A stretch of DNA of 34,092 bases from Candidatus Binatia bacterium (GCA_022824615.1 JAJDZM010000051.1:1-34092); one strand, 5' to 3'; positions 15,855 to 24,467 are shown, counted from the first letter of the stretch. Translations and numbers: made by a program. Notes: a model not told the origin generated them from the sequence alone.

Positions 15855-18800
15855 TTATGGCTTCCAACACTCCTCAATCCGCTCCATCTGGTCAATGGTA
15901 AAGCGGAGGGTGTTGACGACATTCTGGATATTCTCGATTTCATCCAGAGAAAGCGTTCGGCCTTTGCGGGATTTGAGATATTTGTCGAGCACTTGGTAGC
16001 CGCCGATATGAAATGCCCACACGTCTTGTGGCACGGGTGAGAAACACTGTGTTTTGTTGAGGTATAGCCGTCCGTGCTGTGAGTCGTAGCGCGGTTTTTC
16101 AACCACGAAATCACCTGCGGTGACATCAACCGTCAGAGCGTCAGGAATGGTCTTGAGCAAGTGCGCTTGCATCAATTCCCAGCCAAGGGCTGACAATACC
16201 TCGAACGTCTCCCGCTCCTCGACAAACGGGATACGAGGGAAATCGATTTTCAAGAAATCCAGGTATTTTTGCCGATACGTCGGGCTGTGCAGAACGGCAT
16301 AAATATAGCCAAGGAGGTCTTCCGGGCTGTAGTGGTGCTGGTAGTGCGTATCTATAAACGCCCGGAACTCAGGACTGAAGTTTTCAATCCGCTCTTTGCC
16401 TTGGGACGGGTCTTCCTCTTCAAAAAGCGTGGTTGCCTTTTTTGCCTGTCCCGCTGGCGGTGGGTAAAGATACAAAGGGAAAACAGAGGAGCCGTCCTTT
16501 ATTTCAATGAAAACTGCCGGGGTTGGGTCCTCACTCATTAGGACGTGTTTCCACTTGGCGGCTTTGGTTTGTCGAACGATATTAAGGCACAAATTTTTAC
16601 GCCATGCGACATGATTTACGAGTTCGCGTCGCGGATAATCCATGAATTCATAGCCAAAGAAGCACCAGCGTGTATCAAAAGGACGATAAGAACAAAGAAG
16701 GACACTCTGCGTCGGTCTATCCATGGCTCGAAGTGAGGTGCGGGCTTCAGAGATATGCCAGTCACGATTATCCCGGATTGTATATTTTTCTTGTAATGTT
16801 TGATTGGTCATATGCCCATCGACCATATCCTGGATGCGTCGCTCTATATCACTTTTTTCGTAAGCGATGGCGAAGTGGTCACGATGGGTTTGAAATCCAA
16901 GAACGTTCTTTGAGAATATCTTCGGTATCCCCCACCCTCGTTCGTATTCTTCACGCAATGCTTCATCTTGCGGGATAAACAGATAAAAAGGGGATGATGG
17001 ATGCAGTTCCATCCACTCCACCACATCTTTTTCGGTTTCGAGCAAGGCTCGATATTTTGCGTTCCGATTGCCCCACAGGTCGGCATGATAGACCGCCTGT
17101 GACACCCCCTCCTTTTTCACCAGCAGGGAGATTGCCACACCCTGTTCAATATCGAATACGTTCTCATCCTTGCCGCCCTCCGGCGATCTCTCCTGCTTCT
17201 TGGTGTTGCCGTGCAGATCCATCAAGTACATCTGATTGAAGGTTTGCATGAGGGATTGGCGCATTCCCCGGAAAGTTGGATTGTCCAGGAAGGAATGATT
17301 GGTGATGATGCCGACGACGCCTTCTTCCACTTGTTCCATCTTCCATTGCGCGAAGCGGATAAACTTCACGTAATCGTCTTGCAGCCATTTGGGGTTCTTT
17401 TCGCCCAGCGGTTTGCCGTCCACCGTCTTATAGATATCAATTAAATCCGTGATCCATTCCCCCGTATTTCTTGAATGCCCTGAATACGGCGGATTGCCAG
17501 TAATCACCAGAACGGGCTTATCCTTAATTTCCTGCGCCGCCTCCACTTCGCGTGACAGCGCCGGTAGCAGCAGGTTCCGCTGTGGCTCTATGGGTTCCAA
17601 GGTGTTGGTCAGGTAGATATTCAGTCGCTCGCCGGACTGCATGACATGGCCTTTGTCGTGCAGGAACTGCGACAACTTCAAATGTGCAACTGTGTACGGG
17701 GCAATCAGATATTCAAAGCCGTGCAGGTTTTTCAGGACATGTTCTTTGACAATGAGGTTGCGGGTTCCTTCGGATGTGGCCTCGAAGATGTGATGCAGGA
17801 TTTCGAGCAGAAAGGTGCCCGTACCAGTGGCAAAGTCCAACACGGTGACGCGCTTACGGTCGGCCAAGCCGTTGGTGATGCCAAAAATGTCCTTGAGGAT
17901 ATCGTTGACAGCTCGGACGATAAAATTCACTACCGGCGGCGGGGTGTAATAGACGCCCCGGCCCTTACGGGTGTCCTTGTCGTAGGCTTTCAGAAAGTCT
18001 TCGTAGAAATAGACATACGGGTCTTTGGCAAACAACTGCCGATCGTCTTGGGTCTTGGGAAGCTGGCCGGACTGCTTCGAGAATGCGAGGTCTTCGTGAA
18101 TGGCAGTCAAATCGAGCGTGTTCATGATGCTGAGGATTTCTTCCACCAGCCAGCGGATGCCTCGGTATTCGTCTTGGTCCAACTCGTCCAGAAAATCGAC
18201 CAACTCACGCAGCAGGGCAAAATTCGTCGGGATATAGCGCTTGGCGTTTCCCAGCGTGACCGCAGTCGTCTCCCCGGCGTTGAGCGTAGCCAGGAACAGC
18301 CCATAGCCCAGCGTTTGGGCAAAGGCATCGGCAAACTCTTCAAGTGCGAGTTCCTGGAACACCTCCTCCTTGAACACCACGTATAGCCCGTACAGCCGTC
18401 CTTCCTGGTGTTCCTTCTCTTGTCGTTTCAGTTCTTCCAACAGGAAATCACGGAGATCATGACAGCGCACGGCCAAGGCGCGGGACAAGATGTTGATGTT
18501 GCCCAACTTGGCCGGTGGGACGGACAGGAAGCCAGCTATCAGCTTGGTGACTTTTGCTGTCTTGTCCGGGTCAAGTCGCGCCCTGCGGTTGCCCACATCG
18601 CTGGGGTAGCAGAACGTTTCACGATTGATGACTTCGCCGTCTCTTAGCCATATCCACTCCAGATAGTCGGTGAGGATGAGATTCCCGGACAGGCGTTTAT
18701 ACTTGGCGATTTGATCGGATCGCAGCACCGCGTCCAGGTTGTCGCCAATGGGCTTGGTTTCGAGATAGCCCAAGATCGCTTCATTCAGTTTGATTTTGAA

Positions 18801-18980
18801 ATCGGGCGCACCCAGCTTGGTCTTGTCTCGCTTGGGTTCGTGAATGACGACGATATTCGAGTTTTTGTCGGCGGCAATGGCATTCAGCAAGTTTTCCAGT
18901 GCGCCGCGTAGAGTGTGTTCTGTGCTCTCTTGAGAATCAAAGTTCTTGATTGCGGCAAAATACGTTGGAAGTGCGTTCAT
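15855..18980 (-). CDS. Single-chain restriction-modification enzyme: nuclease, adenine methyltransferase and type ISP-like specificity domain
   Basis: A 1041-residue protein combining cleavage and protection of DNA. Residues about 20-100 look like a PD-(D/E)xK nuclease: APDFKI (Pro59-Asp60) and GYLETK (Glu74, Lys76). A helical connector follows. The gamma-class N6-adenine methyltransferase begins near GRGVYYTPPPVVNFIV (about 341-355), with SAM motif I LDFATGTGTFLLEIL (381-395) and catalytic motif IV NPPY (496-499). From about residue 680 the sequence resembles type ISP specificity domains, including DLLGYIYAVLHSPTYRQKY and the DFPRIP motif. No helicase motifs are present, unlike true type ISP enzymes, so it is best described as type IIG-like. 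It is slightly A/T-richer than the housekeeping genes. The nuclease residues look intact. No separate methylase or specificity gene is nearby. Confidence 0.92.
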   Translation of the reverse strand: MNALPTYFAAIKNFDSQESTEHTLRGALENLLNAIAADKNSNIVVIHEPKRDKTKLGAPDFKIKLNEAILGYLETKPIGDNLDAVLRSDQIAKYKRLSGNLILTDYLEWIWLRDGEVINRETFCYPSDVGNRRARLDPDKTAKVTKLIAGFLSVPPAKLGNINILSRALAVRCHDLRDFLLEELKRQEKEHQEGRLYGLYVVFKEEVFQELALEEFADAFAQTLGYGLFLATLNAGETTAVTLGNAKRYIPTNFALLRELVDFLDELDQDEYRGIRWLVEEILSIMNTLDLTAIHEDLAFSKQSGQLPKTQDDRQLFAKDPYVYFYEDFLKAYDKDTRKGRGVYYTPPPVVNFIVRAVNDILKDIFGITNGLADRKRVTVLDFATGTGTFLLEILHHIFEATSEGTRNLIVKEHVLKNLHGFEYLIAPYTVAHLKLSQFLHDKGHVMQSGERLNIYLTNTLEPIEPQRNLLLPALSREVEAAQEIKDKPVLVITGNPPYSGHSRNTGEWITDLIDIYKTVDGKPLGEKNPKWLQDDYVKFIRFAQWKMEQVEEGVVGIITNHSFLDNPTFRGMRQSLMQTFNQMYLMDLHGNTKKQERSPEGGKDENVFDIEQGVAISLLVKKEGVSQAVYHADLWGNRNAKYRALLETEKDVVEWMELHPSSPFYLFIPQDEALREEYERGWGIPKIFSKNVLGFQTHRDHFAIAYEKSDIERRIQDMVDGHMTNQTLQEKYTIRDNRDWHISEARTSLRAMDRPTQSVLLCSYRPFDTRWCFFGYEFMDYPRRELVNHVAWRKNLCLNIVRQTKAAKWKHVLMSEDPTPAVFIEIKDGSSVFPLYLYPPPAGQAKKATTLFEEEDPSQGKERIENFSPEFRAFIDTHYQHHYSPEDLLGYIYAVLHSPTYRQKYLDFLKIDFPRIPFVEERETFEVLSALGWELMQAHLLKTIPDALTVDVTAGDFVVEKPRYDSQHGRLYLNKTQCFSPVPQDVWAFHIGGYQVLDKYLKSRKGRTLSLDEIENIQNVVNTLRFTIDQMERIEECWKP

Positions 18981-19069
18981 ATGATTAGCCAGTCATGCTA
19001 CCGAGTCTCGGTATTTTAGATTCTTCCCAACTAACCCCGGAGCGATACCTTCCGGCACTGGCCGAATTT

Positions 19070-19101
19070 CACGCCTCACTGTCTAGTGGGGCGTGATTTT
19101 T
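19070..19101 (+). terminator. Terminator-like hairpin with no plus-strand gene upstream
   Basis: CACGCCTCAC (19070-19079) pairs with GTGGGGCGTG (19086-19095) with one G-T wobble and a six-base loop, followed by ATTTTTCT. It has rho-independent form on the plus strand, yet both flanking genes read on the minus strand. It may be a leftover of a lost gene at the island border. Nothing else is recognisable between 18981 and 19197. Confidence 0.45.
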
Positions 19102-19197
19102 CTCTGAACGGTCTAGTGTGAAAGGGAACGGCCTGCTGAGGCCAGTACCCATGATTCTTCAGGTTAGCGAAAAGATTGAAACCTGCTACCCCCTCCC

Positions 19198-20739
19198 CTA
19201 AACGATACGCGATGGCGGGCGCGGGGCATCGAATATTTCACGCTGAAACGCATCGGCCGCACGTAACACCGTCGCATCGTCGCCTTTGCGTCCGATCAGC
19301 ATCATGCCAATCGGCAGGCCGTTCGACAGACCGCAGGGCACGTTCATGGCCGGATGGCCGGTGGCGTCAAACGGGGAGGTGTTAACCAAGTGTTCAAACG
19401 CCAGTTGCACACACTCCTCCCGGCTCACATCCGCGGGTGGAATCTTGGGTGCCATGAACGGTAGCGTAGGCATGACTAAGAGATCACACTCCTCTAAAGC
19501 GGCATCGTAGGCCGCAGATAAAGAACGGGCTAAATTTTGGGCTTTGGCATAATAGCGTCCGTGGTAGCGCTCCTGCATATACTGGCCGGCCAACATGGTC
19601 AGTTTGACGTTCTCTGATAAATCGCCTGGTTTCGTCAGGAGACCGCGGGCCATGGCATCAAGCAAACTTGTCGTGTAGTGGCCCTTCCAGTTCGTGCCCA
19701 TGCCGTTGCCCTGCACCATCAGCACGGTTGCACCCTCTTGAAATATGGCAAAGAGGATGTCTCGGCCGTGACGGTGCCATGGTATGGAGACGGTTTCGAC
19801 ACGCGCGCCGAGTTTCTCAAACGCATGGGCGGATTGTTCGACACTCTCATCCACCTCCGCCTCAGACACGTCCTCCCAGCCAAAACCCTCCTGGACAATC
19901 CCGAGGCGCAGACCATCGATTTTTCCGGACAGGGCTTGCGCATACGCTTGGCCTTGCAGAGCGGCCTGCTGACGCGGGTCGAGACCGTCCGGCCCGGCAA
20001 TCACTTCCAGCAACAGGGCCACATCAGCCACTGTCCGTGCCATGGGTCCGGCATGGTCTATGGTGAGTTCGATGGGAGCAATGCCAGTATAGGGAACCAA
20101 TCCATACGTAGGCTTCAGGCCATAAATCCCAGACCAGCAACTCGGCATCCGAATCGAGCCGCCCTGATCACCGCCAATCGCCATATCGACTTTGCTCGCC
20201 GCAACAAGCGCCGCACTGCCGCTTGAGGAGCCACCAGCCATCCGACTCGGATCGTGTGGATTTTGCACTGGTCCTGTATCGCTGGTGTGGCTTCCCCCTG
20301 ACCAACAGAAATGCTCACACACCGCCTTACCGAGAATCGTGCCACCGGCATCCAGAATCCGGGTGACGATAGTGGCGTCGATTTCCGGCGTGTAGCCCTC
20401 CAGCACGCTGCTGCCGTTCATCATGGGCACACCCGCCACACAGACATTGTCCTTGATGGCCAGGGTCTTCCCCGCCAACGGCCCGGACGGCGCGCCGGCA
20501 ATCTCGGTTTTCCAGTACCAGGCATTGTACGGGTTCTCCTCCGGTTGCGGCCGGAAACCGGGGGTGCGGGGATATTTGACCGGCAGGGTGGGTTCGGTCA
20601 GGGCGTCCAGACGCGCGTAGGATTTCATTATCCCGTTCATCAGACCTTGAAACGACTCCGTATCGGCGTCAGTCAAGCTCAGGCCATAGCCTTCGGCAAT
20701 ATCGACGATCTCTTCTAGTGTTGGTGCTTGTACTGGCAT
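19198..20739 (-). CDS. Amidase (amidase signature family)
   Basis: A 513-residue serine amidase hydrolysing a carboxylic amide; the substrate is unknown. The ATG at 20739 follows AGGAGG with ideal spacing; the frame extends further upstream but that part crosses the divergent SDR promoter. The Ser-cisSer-Lys triad is readable: Lys96 in KTLAIKDNV, a cis-serine around 171 in MAGGSSSGSAALVA, and nucleophile Ser195 in GGDQGGSIRMPS. The GGDQGGSIR form is that of the Rhodococcus-type aliphatic/aromatic amidases rather than GatA. An N-terminal extension of about 80 residues before AGKTLAIKD is also typical of that subgroup. It is transcribed divergently from a short-chain dehydrogenase with 109 bases between starts. 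Confidence 0.94.
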   Translation of the reverse strand: MPVQAPTLEEIVDIAEGYGLSLTDADTESFQGLMNGIMKSYARLDALTEPTLPVKYPRTPGFRPQPEENPYNAWYWKTEIAGAPSGPLAGKTLAIKDNVCVAGVPMMNGSSVLEGYTPEIDATIVTRILDAGGTILGKAVCEHFCWSGGSHTSDTGPVQNPHDPSRMAGGSSSGSAALVAASKVDMAIGGDQGGSIRMPSCWSGIYGLKPTYGLVPYTGIAPIELTIDHAGPMARTVADVALLLEVIAGPDGLDPRQQAALQGQAYAQALSGKIDGLRLGIVQEGFGWEDVSEAEVDESVEQSAHAFEKLGARVETVSIPWHRHGRDILFAIFQEGATVLMVQGNGMGTNWKGHYTTSLLDAMARGLLTKPGDLSENVKLTMLAGQYMQERYHGRYYAKAQNLARSLSAAYDAALEECDLLVMPTLPFMAPKIPPADVSREECVQLAFEHLVNTSPFDATGHPAMNVPCGLSNGLPIGMMLIGRKGDDATVLRAADAFQREIFDAPRPPSRIV

Positions 20740-20848
20740 ACCGTCCTCCTTTTGATTCGAGGGATAGCGCATCTGCCTTTCCCTTGCCAAGGCGCACGAA
20801 GCCATATAGGACGGGGCGCACTCAAAGAGAGACACCAGGAGGAACAGC

Positions 20849-21619
20849 ATGGGACGCTTAGACAATAAAGTTGCCATCATCACCGGAGGCGCGGGCGGCA
20901 TCGGTCTCCAGGCCGGAAACCTGTTTGCCCAGGAAGGCGCGAAGGTCTTATTGGTTGATTTACACGAGGACGCGCTCAAAGAAGCGGTCCGGACCATTGG
21001 GAGCGATGCGGTGCGCTATTGCGCCGCTGATGTTACCCAGCCCGACCAGACACAGCAGTACATTCAGGCCGCGGTCGAGCAGTTCGGCGGGGTCGATGTC
21101 CTGCTTGCCAACGCCGGTGTTGAAGGCGAGGTCAAACCGATTACCGACTATGCGATCGACACGTTTGATCAGGTCATGGCCGTCAATGTGCGCGGCGTGT
21201 GGTTAGGGCTCAAGTACGCCGCGCCGGAGATTGCCAAGCGGGGCGGTGGCAGCATCGTCATCACCTCTTCGGTCGCCGGTGTGCGCGGTGCAGCCGGGAT
21301 GTCGGCCTATATTGCCAGCAAACACGCCGTGATCGGACTGATGCGCACCGCAGCCCTGGAAATGGCAGCCAAGAAGATTCGGGTCAATACGGTCAATCCG
21401 GCTCCGGTAGATACCCGGATGATGCGCTCCCTGGAAAAGGGCTTTGAGCCCGACGACCCAGGTCGGGCCAAGGAGATGGTGTCAGCTATGGTCCCCCTGC
21501 AACGCTACGCCGACCCCGTAGAGGTGGCCAGGATCATGCTCTTTCTGGCCAGTGACGAAAGCTCCTACTGTAGCGGTGGCGTGTATATGGTTGATGGCGG
21601 CATGACGGCCCGGACGTAA
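20849..21619 (+). CDS. Short-chain dehydrogenase/reductase (classical SDR)
   Basis: A 256-residue NAD(P)-dependent oxidoreductase. The Rossmann glycine motif is TGGAGGIG (12-19). Asp37 at the end of the second strand suggests NAD(H) preference. LLANAG (85-90), the serine pair 140-141 in ITSSVAG, and Tyr154/Lys158 in SAYIASKHA complete the catalytic set. The C-terminus VARIMLFLASDESSYCSGGVYMVDGGMTA is the standard closing strand. The start ATG follows AGGAGG. It is closest in pattern to 3-alpha/20-beta-hydroxysteroid or cyclohexanol-type SDRs; no substrate can be named. The gene end abuts the cut end of a vapC-like remnant on the opposite strand. Confidence 0.95.
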   Translation: MGRLDNKVAIITGGAGGIGLQAGNLFAQEGAKVLLVDLHEDALKEAVRTIGSDAVRYCAADVTQPDQTQQYIQAAVEQFGGVDVLLANAGVEGEVKPITDYAIDTFDQVMAVNVRGVWLGLKYAAPEIAKRGGGSIVITSSVAGVRGAAGMSAYIASKHAVIGLMRTAALEMAAKKIRVNTVNPAPVDTRMMRSLEKGFEPDDPGRAKEMVSAMVPLQRYADPVEVARIMLFLASDESSYCSGGVYMVDGGMTART

Positions 21620-21626
21620 GGCCTGC

Positions 21627-21665
21627 GTTGTCAGAGATAATGTTGGTGTCGATCAGGTAGTTCAG
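21627..21665 (-). pseudogene. 5' stub of a VapC-type PIN-domain toxin
   Basis: Directly overlapping the antitoxin stop, the minus strand reads LNYLIDTNIISDN, the diagnostic first strand of a PIN-domain ribonuclease with its first catalytic aspartate (LIDTN). After about 13 codons similarity ends, and the frame runs into the antisense of the SDR gene, so the remaining roughly 120 residues are absent. The expected ATGA overlap with the antitoxin stop is CTGA here, so even the start codon appears lost. Confidence 0.6.
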
Positions 21666-21955
21666 AGGTCTACCTCACGGCCCCTATCTTGTCGGCGGGA
21701 CAGGTCAATGCCGTCGAGTGGGGCGGAAGCGAGGAGGGCCTTCAAGTCAGCGTGTGGTGCAGGGTCGATAAGGCGGTGCAGATGCCGGCGAAGCTGGGCT
21801 GCGCGAACGGGGTCGCTCCGTAGGGCCTGGGTGATGTGGCGAATCAAGGGCGCATCCTCTTTTGACGTCTGCACTTCAAGGCGCACCCAGCCTCGTTCTT
21901 TCAGGCGTTGACGATAGGCTTGCACCGCCTTTTTACGTGTCGTTTGGCTTGACAT
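21662..21955 (-). CDS. VapB-type antitoxin, partner toxin truncated
   Basis: A 97-residue small basic protein. The N-terminal part (KAVQAYRQRLKERGWVRLEVQTSKEDAPLIRHITQALRSD) has the look of a ribbon-helix-helix DNA-binding domain. The C-terminal tail APLDGIDLSRRQDRGREVDL is the peptide that in VapB-like antitoxins wraps around and inhibits the PIN-domain toxin. The downstream toxin gene survives only as its first dozen codons, so this is an orphan antitoxin. It may persist as a repressor, or by neutralising another VapC elsewhere. It diverges from the DUF72 gene. Confidence 0.8.
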   Translation of the reverse strand: MSSQTTRKKAVQAYRQRLKERGWVRLEVQTSKEDAPLIRHITQALRSDPVRAAQLRRHLHRLIDPAPHADLKALLASAPLDGIDLSRRQDRGREVDL

Positions 21956-21976
21956 ATATCCGGTAATACATCCGGA
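21956..21976. promoter_or_regulatory. Possible operator: two ATCCGG direct repeats at the antitoxin start
   Basis: ATCCGG occurs twice with a 12-base period (ATCCGGTAATACATCCGG) immediately upstream of the vapB-like ATG. RHH antitoxins usually autoregulate through short repeated half-sites at this place. The wider gap 21956-22097 otherwise shows only A/T-rich sequence and the leader of the DUF72 gene. Confidence 0.3.
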
Positions 21977-22097
21977 TTTCTAAGAAATGACAATATCAGC
22001 CACACATAACAAAAGGCTTTGAATGGACATCACAAAGGCGGGAGGAAAAAGGAGCCGTTCGTTACCTCCCACGCATCACCTGCTATCATAAGTCCTC

Positions 22098-23129
22098 ATG
22101 GCCAGAGCGGGAAAACGACCGGCAGAAGATGAGCAACTGTATCTATTCGCCCCGCCCTCTTCTTCCGAGGTCCCAGACAAGCGCACACAGCAGGTCAATC
22201 CCGCCCCCCTCCTGCCGGACGTGGAGGCGCTGGCCACCTCCCTGCCTGAAACGATTCGGCTCGGGACCTCTTCCTGGTCTTTCCCTGGGTGGGAGGGTTT
22301 GATTTATGACCGCCCTGCCCCACAGGCAACACTGTCGCGCGAAGGGTTGCCGCTGTATTCCCAACATCCGCTCTTGCGGACCGTCGGGGTTGACCGGACG
22401 TATTATCGCCCCATGACCACGGCCCAATTCGCCGACTACGCTGCGCAGGTGCCGGAGACCTTCCGCTTTCTGGTCAAGGCGCATGAATACTGCACGCTAG
22501 CCGGCTTTGGCGATCATCCCCGGTACGGCACGCGGCGCGGGCAGCCCAACCGCCTGTTTCTCGACCCGCACTACGCGACCCAGGAAGTGGTTGGTCCGTT
22601 CACGGACGGGCTCAAAGACAAAGCCGGCCCCCTGCTCTTCCAGTTCTCTCCCCAAGACGATGCTCGCCTGGCGGGTTCCGGCTCTTTTGTCGAGCGACTG
22701 TATCAGTTTCTGGATCGACTGCCACGCGGCCCGCTCTACGCGGTCGAGCTTCGGAACTCTACACTCTTTACCCCGGAGTATATCGATGCCTTATCTGCGA
22801 TCGGTGCGTGTCATTGCCTGAATGGTCATCCCAGTATGCCGTCGGTTCGCGAGCAGGCCGCACTGGTTCAACCGGAACGGGGCCGGGCGGTTGTCGTCCG
22901 CTGGATGCAGGCGCGCCATCTGAGCTACCAGGCCGCAAAACAAAAATACGCACCGTTTAACCGGATTGTCGACGCAGACCCCACATCGCGCGCGGCCATT
23001 GCCGAACTGTGTCTCGCCAGTAGTGTCCGACAGCAGCCCAGCTATGTGATTGTGAACAATAAAGCCGAGGGCTGCGCGCCGCTGTCTATTGTGCAATTGG
23101 CGCAGCAGATTGGAGAAACGAAGAAATAG
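22098..23129 (+). CDS. DUF72-domain protein
   Basis: A 343-residue member of the DUF72 (YecE-like) TIM-barrel family, whose biochemical role is not established. Recognisable parts are IRLGTSSWSFPGWEGLIYD (about 53-71), VGVDRTYYRPMTTAQFADYAAQVPETFRFLVKAHEY, GPLLFQFSP, AVELRNSTLFTPEYIDAL, and the C-terminal PSYVIVNNKAEGCAPLSIVQLA. The polar N-terminal 45 residues (KRPAEDEQLYLFAPP) precede the domain and are typical of the longer bacterial forms. No ribosome site is evident before the ATG. The gene is alone on the plus strand, with the LysE-type gene converging 17 bases after its stop. Confidence 0.92.
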   Translation: MARAGKRPAEDEQLYLFAPPSSSEVPDKRTQQVNPAPLLPDVEALATSLPETIRLGTSSWSFPGWEGLIYDRPAPQATLSREGLPLYSQHPLLRTVGVDRTYYRPMTTAQFADYAAQVPETFRFLVKAHEYCTLAGFGDHPRYGTRRGQPNRLFLDPHYATQEVVGPFTDGLKDKAGPLLFQFSPQDDARLAGSGSFVERLYQFLDRLPRGPLYAVELRNSTLFTPEYIDALSAIGACHCLNGHPSMPSVREQAALVQPERGRAVVVRWMQARHLSYQAAKQKYAPFNRIVDADPTSRAAIAELCLASSVRQQPSYVIVNNKAEGCAPLSIVQLAQQIGETKK

Positions 23130-23146
23130 GTCCGACCGCGGCGCGC

Positions 23147-23773
23147 TCAGCCGATTAGCGTGGACGCACCGTCCCATATCAGCAACAGACCGAACAGGAG
23201 GAGAGCGATTCCGCTCAATCGCAGGGCTATCCGATAGCCAGTCCCTTGCAGACGCGCCCGTCCGCCATGAACAAGAACGGCAATCAGGACCTTTGACCCG
23301 ACCAGACAGCCGTAGAAGCCGAACAGGAAGGCAACAATCGGGAGCCAGGTATCATGGCGAGCATTGTCCGTGACGAGCGGTCCCCCAACCGTCAGCCAAA
23401 AGATATACGGATGGGGATTCAGCAGGTTGACCAGCAGACCTTTACGGAAACTCAGCCACACGCTCCCCGCTCCTTCCTCCGCCATCCTCATGGGTGCCGG
23501 CGTCCGCAGGGTCTCTCCCCCGAGGAAGCACACATAGCACCCACCGATGAGGCTGAGGACCGAAAAGCTCGCGGGCGGGAGTTGATGCAGCACGGCAAGC
23601 ACGAGACCGACGACCAGTACGTCCGCAACCGGCGGAGCCAGGGCCACACACGCCCCGCTCTTCCAGCCGTTGCGTAAGCTCTCATGAATCACCAGACTGG
23701 ACAGCGGGCCGGGTGTGATGCCGGCCCCGAGTCCGAGGCTGATAGCAAAGAGAAAGGTTTGCCAGATCGTCAT
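23147..23773 (-). CDS. LysE/RhtB-family exporter
   Basis: A 208-residue inner-membrane protein with about six hydrophobic segments, in the family that exports amino acids and related metabolites. The first helix carries the family signature LGLGAGITPGPLSSLVIHESLRNGWKSG, with TPGP at about 21-24. ADVLVVGLVLAVL, LIGGCYVCFLGGETL and LLNPHPYIFWLTVGGP match the later conserved stretches. The substrate cannot be predicted. It is convergent with the DUF72 gene and divergent from the Nudix gene; the 133-base gap upstream holds no other gene. Confidence 0.9.
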   Translation of the reverse strand: MTIWQTFLFAISLGLGAGITPGPLSSLVIHESLRNGWKSGACVALAPPVADVLVVGLVLAVLHQLPPASFSVLSLIGGCYVCFLGGETLRTPAPMRMAEEGAGSVWLSFRKGLLVNLLNPHPYIFWLTVGGPLVTDNARHDTWLPIVAFLFGFYGCLVGSKVLIAVLVHGGRARLQGTGYRIALRLSGIALLLFGLLLIWDGASTLIG

Positions 23774-23906
23774 TCGCCTATACCGCTCTTCTCTCGCGCT
23801 GTTTTTTCACCCAAGTCCGCGTGATAGAAAAGAATAACCGTCCCCAGCTCTGTCTGATTGATGGAGGAGGCGTTTACTCTTTTGCGCCCCAAGAGGAGGT
23901 CGCTGT

Positions 23907-24467
23907 ATGGCCGAGGGTCACACTCAGCACCAGCATCATCACGATCACCACGGTCCGCATTTTCGATTCTGCCCGAAGTGTGGCGGGACGTTAAGCCGCC
24001 AGGTGCTCAAACCCAACGAACCCAAACGGCGGGTCTGCGGGAGCTGCTCGTTTATTTTCTATGACGACCCCAAAGTCGCGGCCTGTACCATTCCGGTCAT
24101 ACAGGGCAAAATTCTCCTGTTACAGCGCGGGATTGAGCCCGGCTATGGCAAATGGGTCTTTCCCGGCGGCTTCCTGGATCGAGGCGAGCGCGTCGAAGAC
24201 GCGGCCATTCGCGAGACCTTGGAAGAGACCGGCCTCACCGTGGAGGTGGGGCATCTGCTCAATGCCTACTCCTACCCCGGCTATCCGGTCGTGGTGCTGG
24301 TGTATCCGGCGACCGTGCTCGCCGGCGAACCCCAGGCCCTGGACGAAACGCTGGCCGTCAAGCTCTTTGCCCCGGCCGATATCCCCTGGTCGGAGCTGGC
24401 GTTTCCCAGCACGGCGGACGCGCTGACCGAGTATCTCGCATGTGTCGAGAAGCCGCCCCCAGCCTAA
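23907..24467 (+). CDS. Nudix hydrolase with N-terminal zinc ribbon and histidine-rich tail
   Basis: A 186-residue pyrophosphohydrolase, likely acting on NADH, ADP-ribose or another nucleoside diphosphate derivative. After a natural histidine-rich leader (nine His within residues 5-18), a zinc ribbon is formed by CPKC (22, 25) and CGSC (44, 47). The Nudix box is complete: GFLDRGERVEDAAIRETLEETG, with the RE and EE pairs in place. The ribbon-plus-Nudix order resembles NudC-type NADH pyrophosphatases, but the protein is shorter and lacks the NudC N-terminal domain. AGGAGG lies 10 bases before the ATG. A small membrane protein gene follows 67 bases later on the same strand. Confidence 0.93.
   Translation: MAEGHTQHQHHHDHHGPHFRFCPKCGGTLSRQVLKPNEPKRRVCGSCSFIFYDDPKVAACTIPVIQGKILLLQRGIEPGYGKWVFPGGFLDRGERVEDAAIRETLEETGLTVEVGHLLNAYSYPGYPVVVLVYPATVLAGEPQALDETLAVKLFAPADIPWSELAFPSTADALTEYLACVEKPPPA

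Noticed and set aside
15722-16129. Separate small genes overlapping the 3' end of the restriction enzyme gene on either strand
   Set aside because: They overlap the conserved specificity-domain codons; no start signal or similarity is visible. The 205-base gap 15650-15854 itself shows nothing recognisable.
19198-20739. GatA subunit of the tRNA amidotransferase
   Set aside because: The GGDQGGSIR nucleophile motif and N-terminal extension fit Rhodococcus-type amidases, and no gatB or gatC is adjacent.
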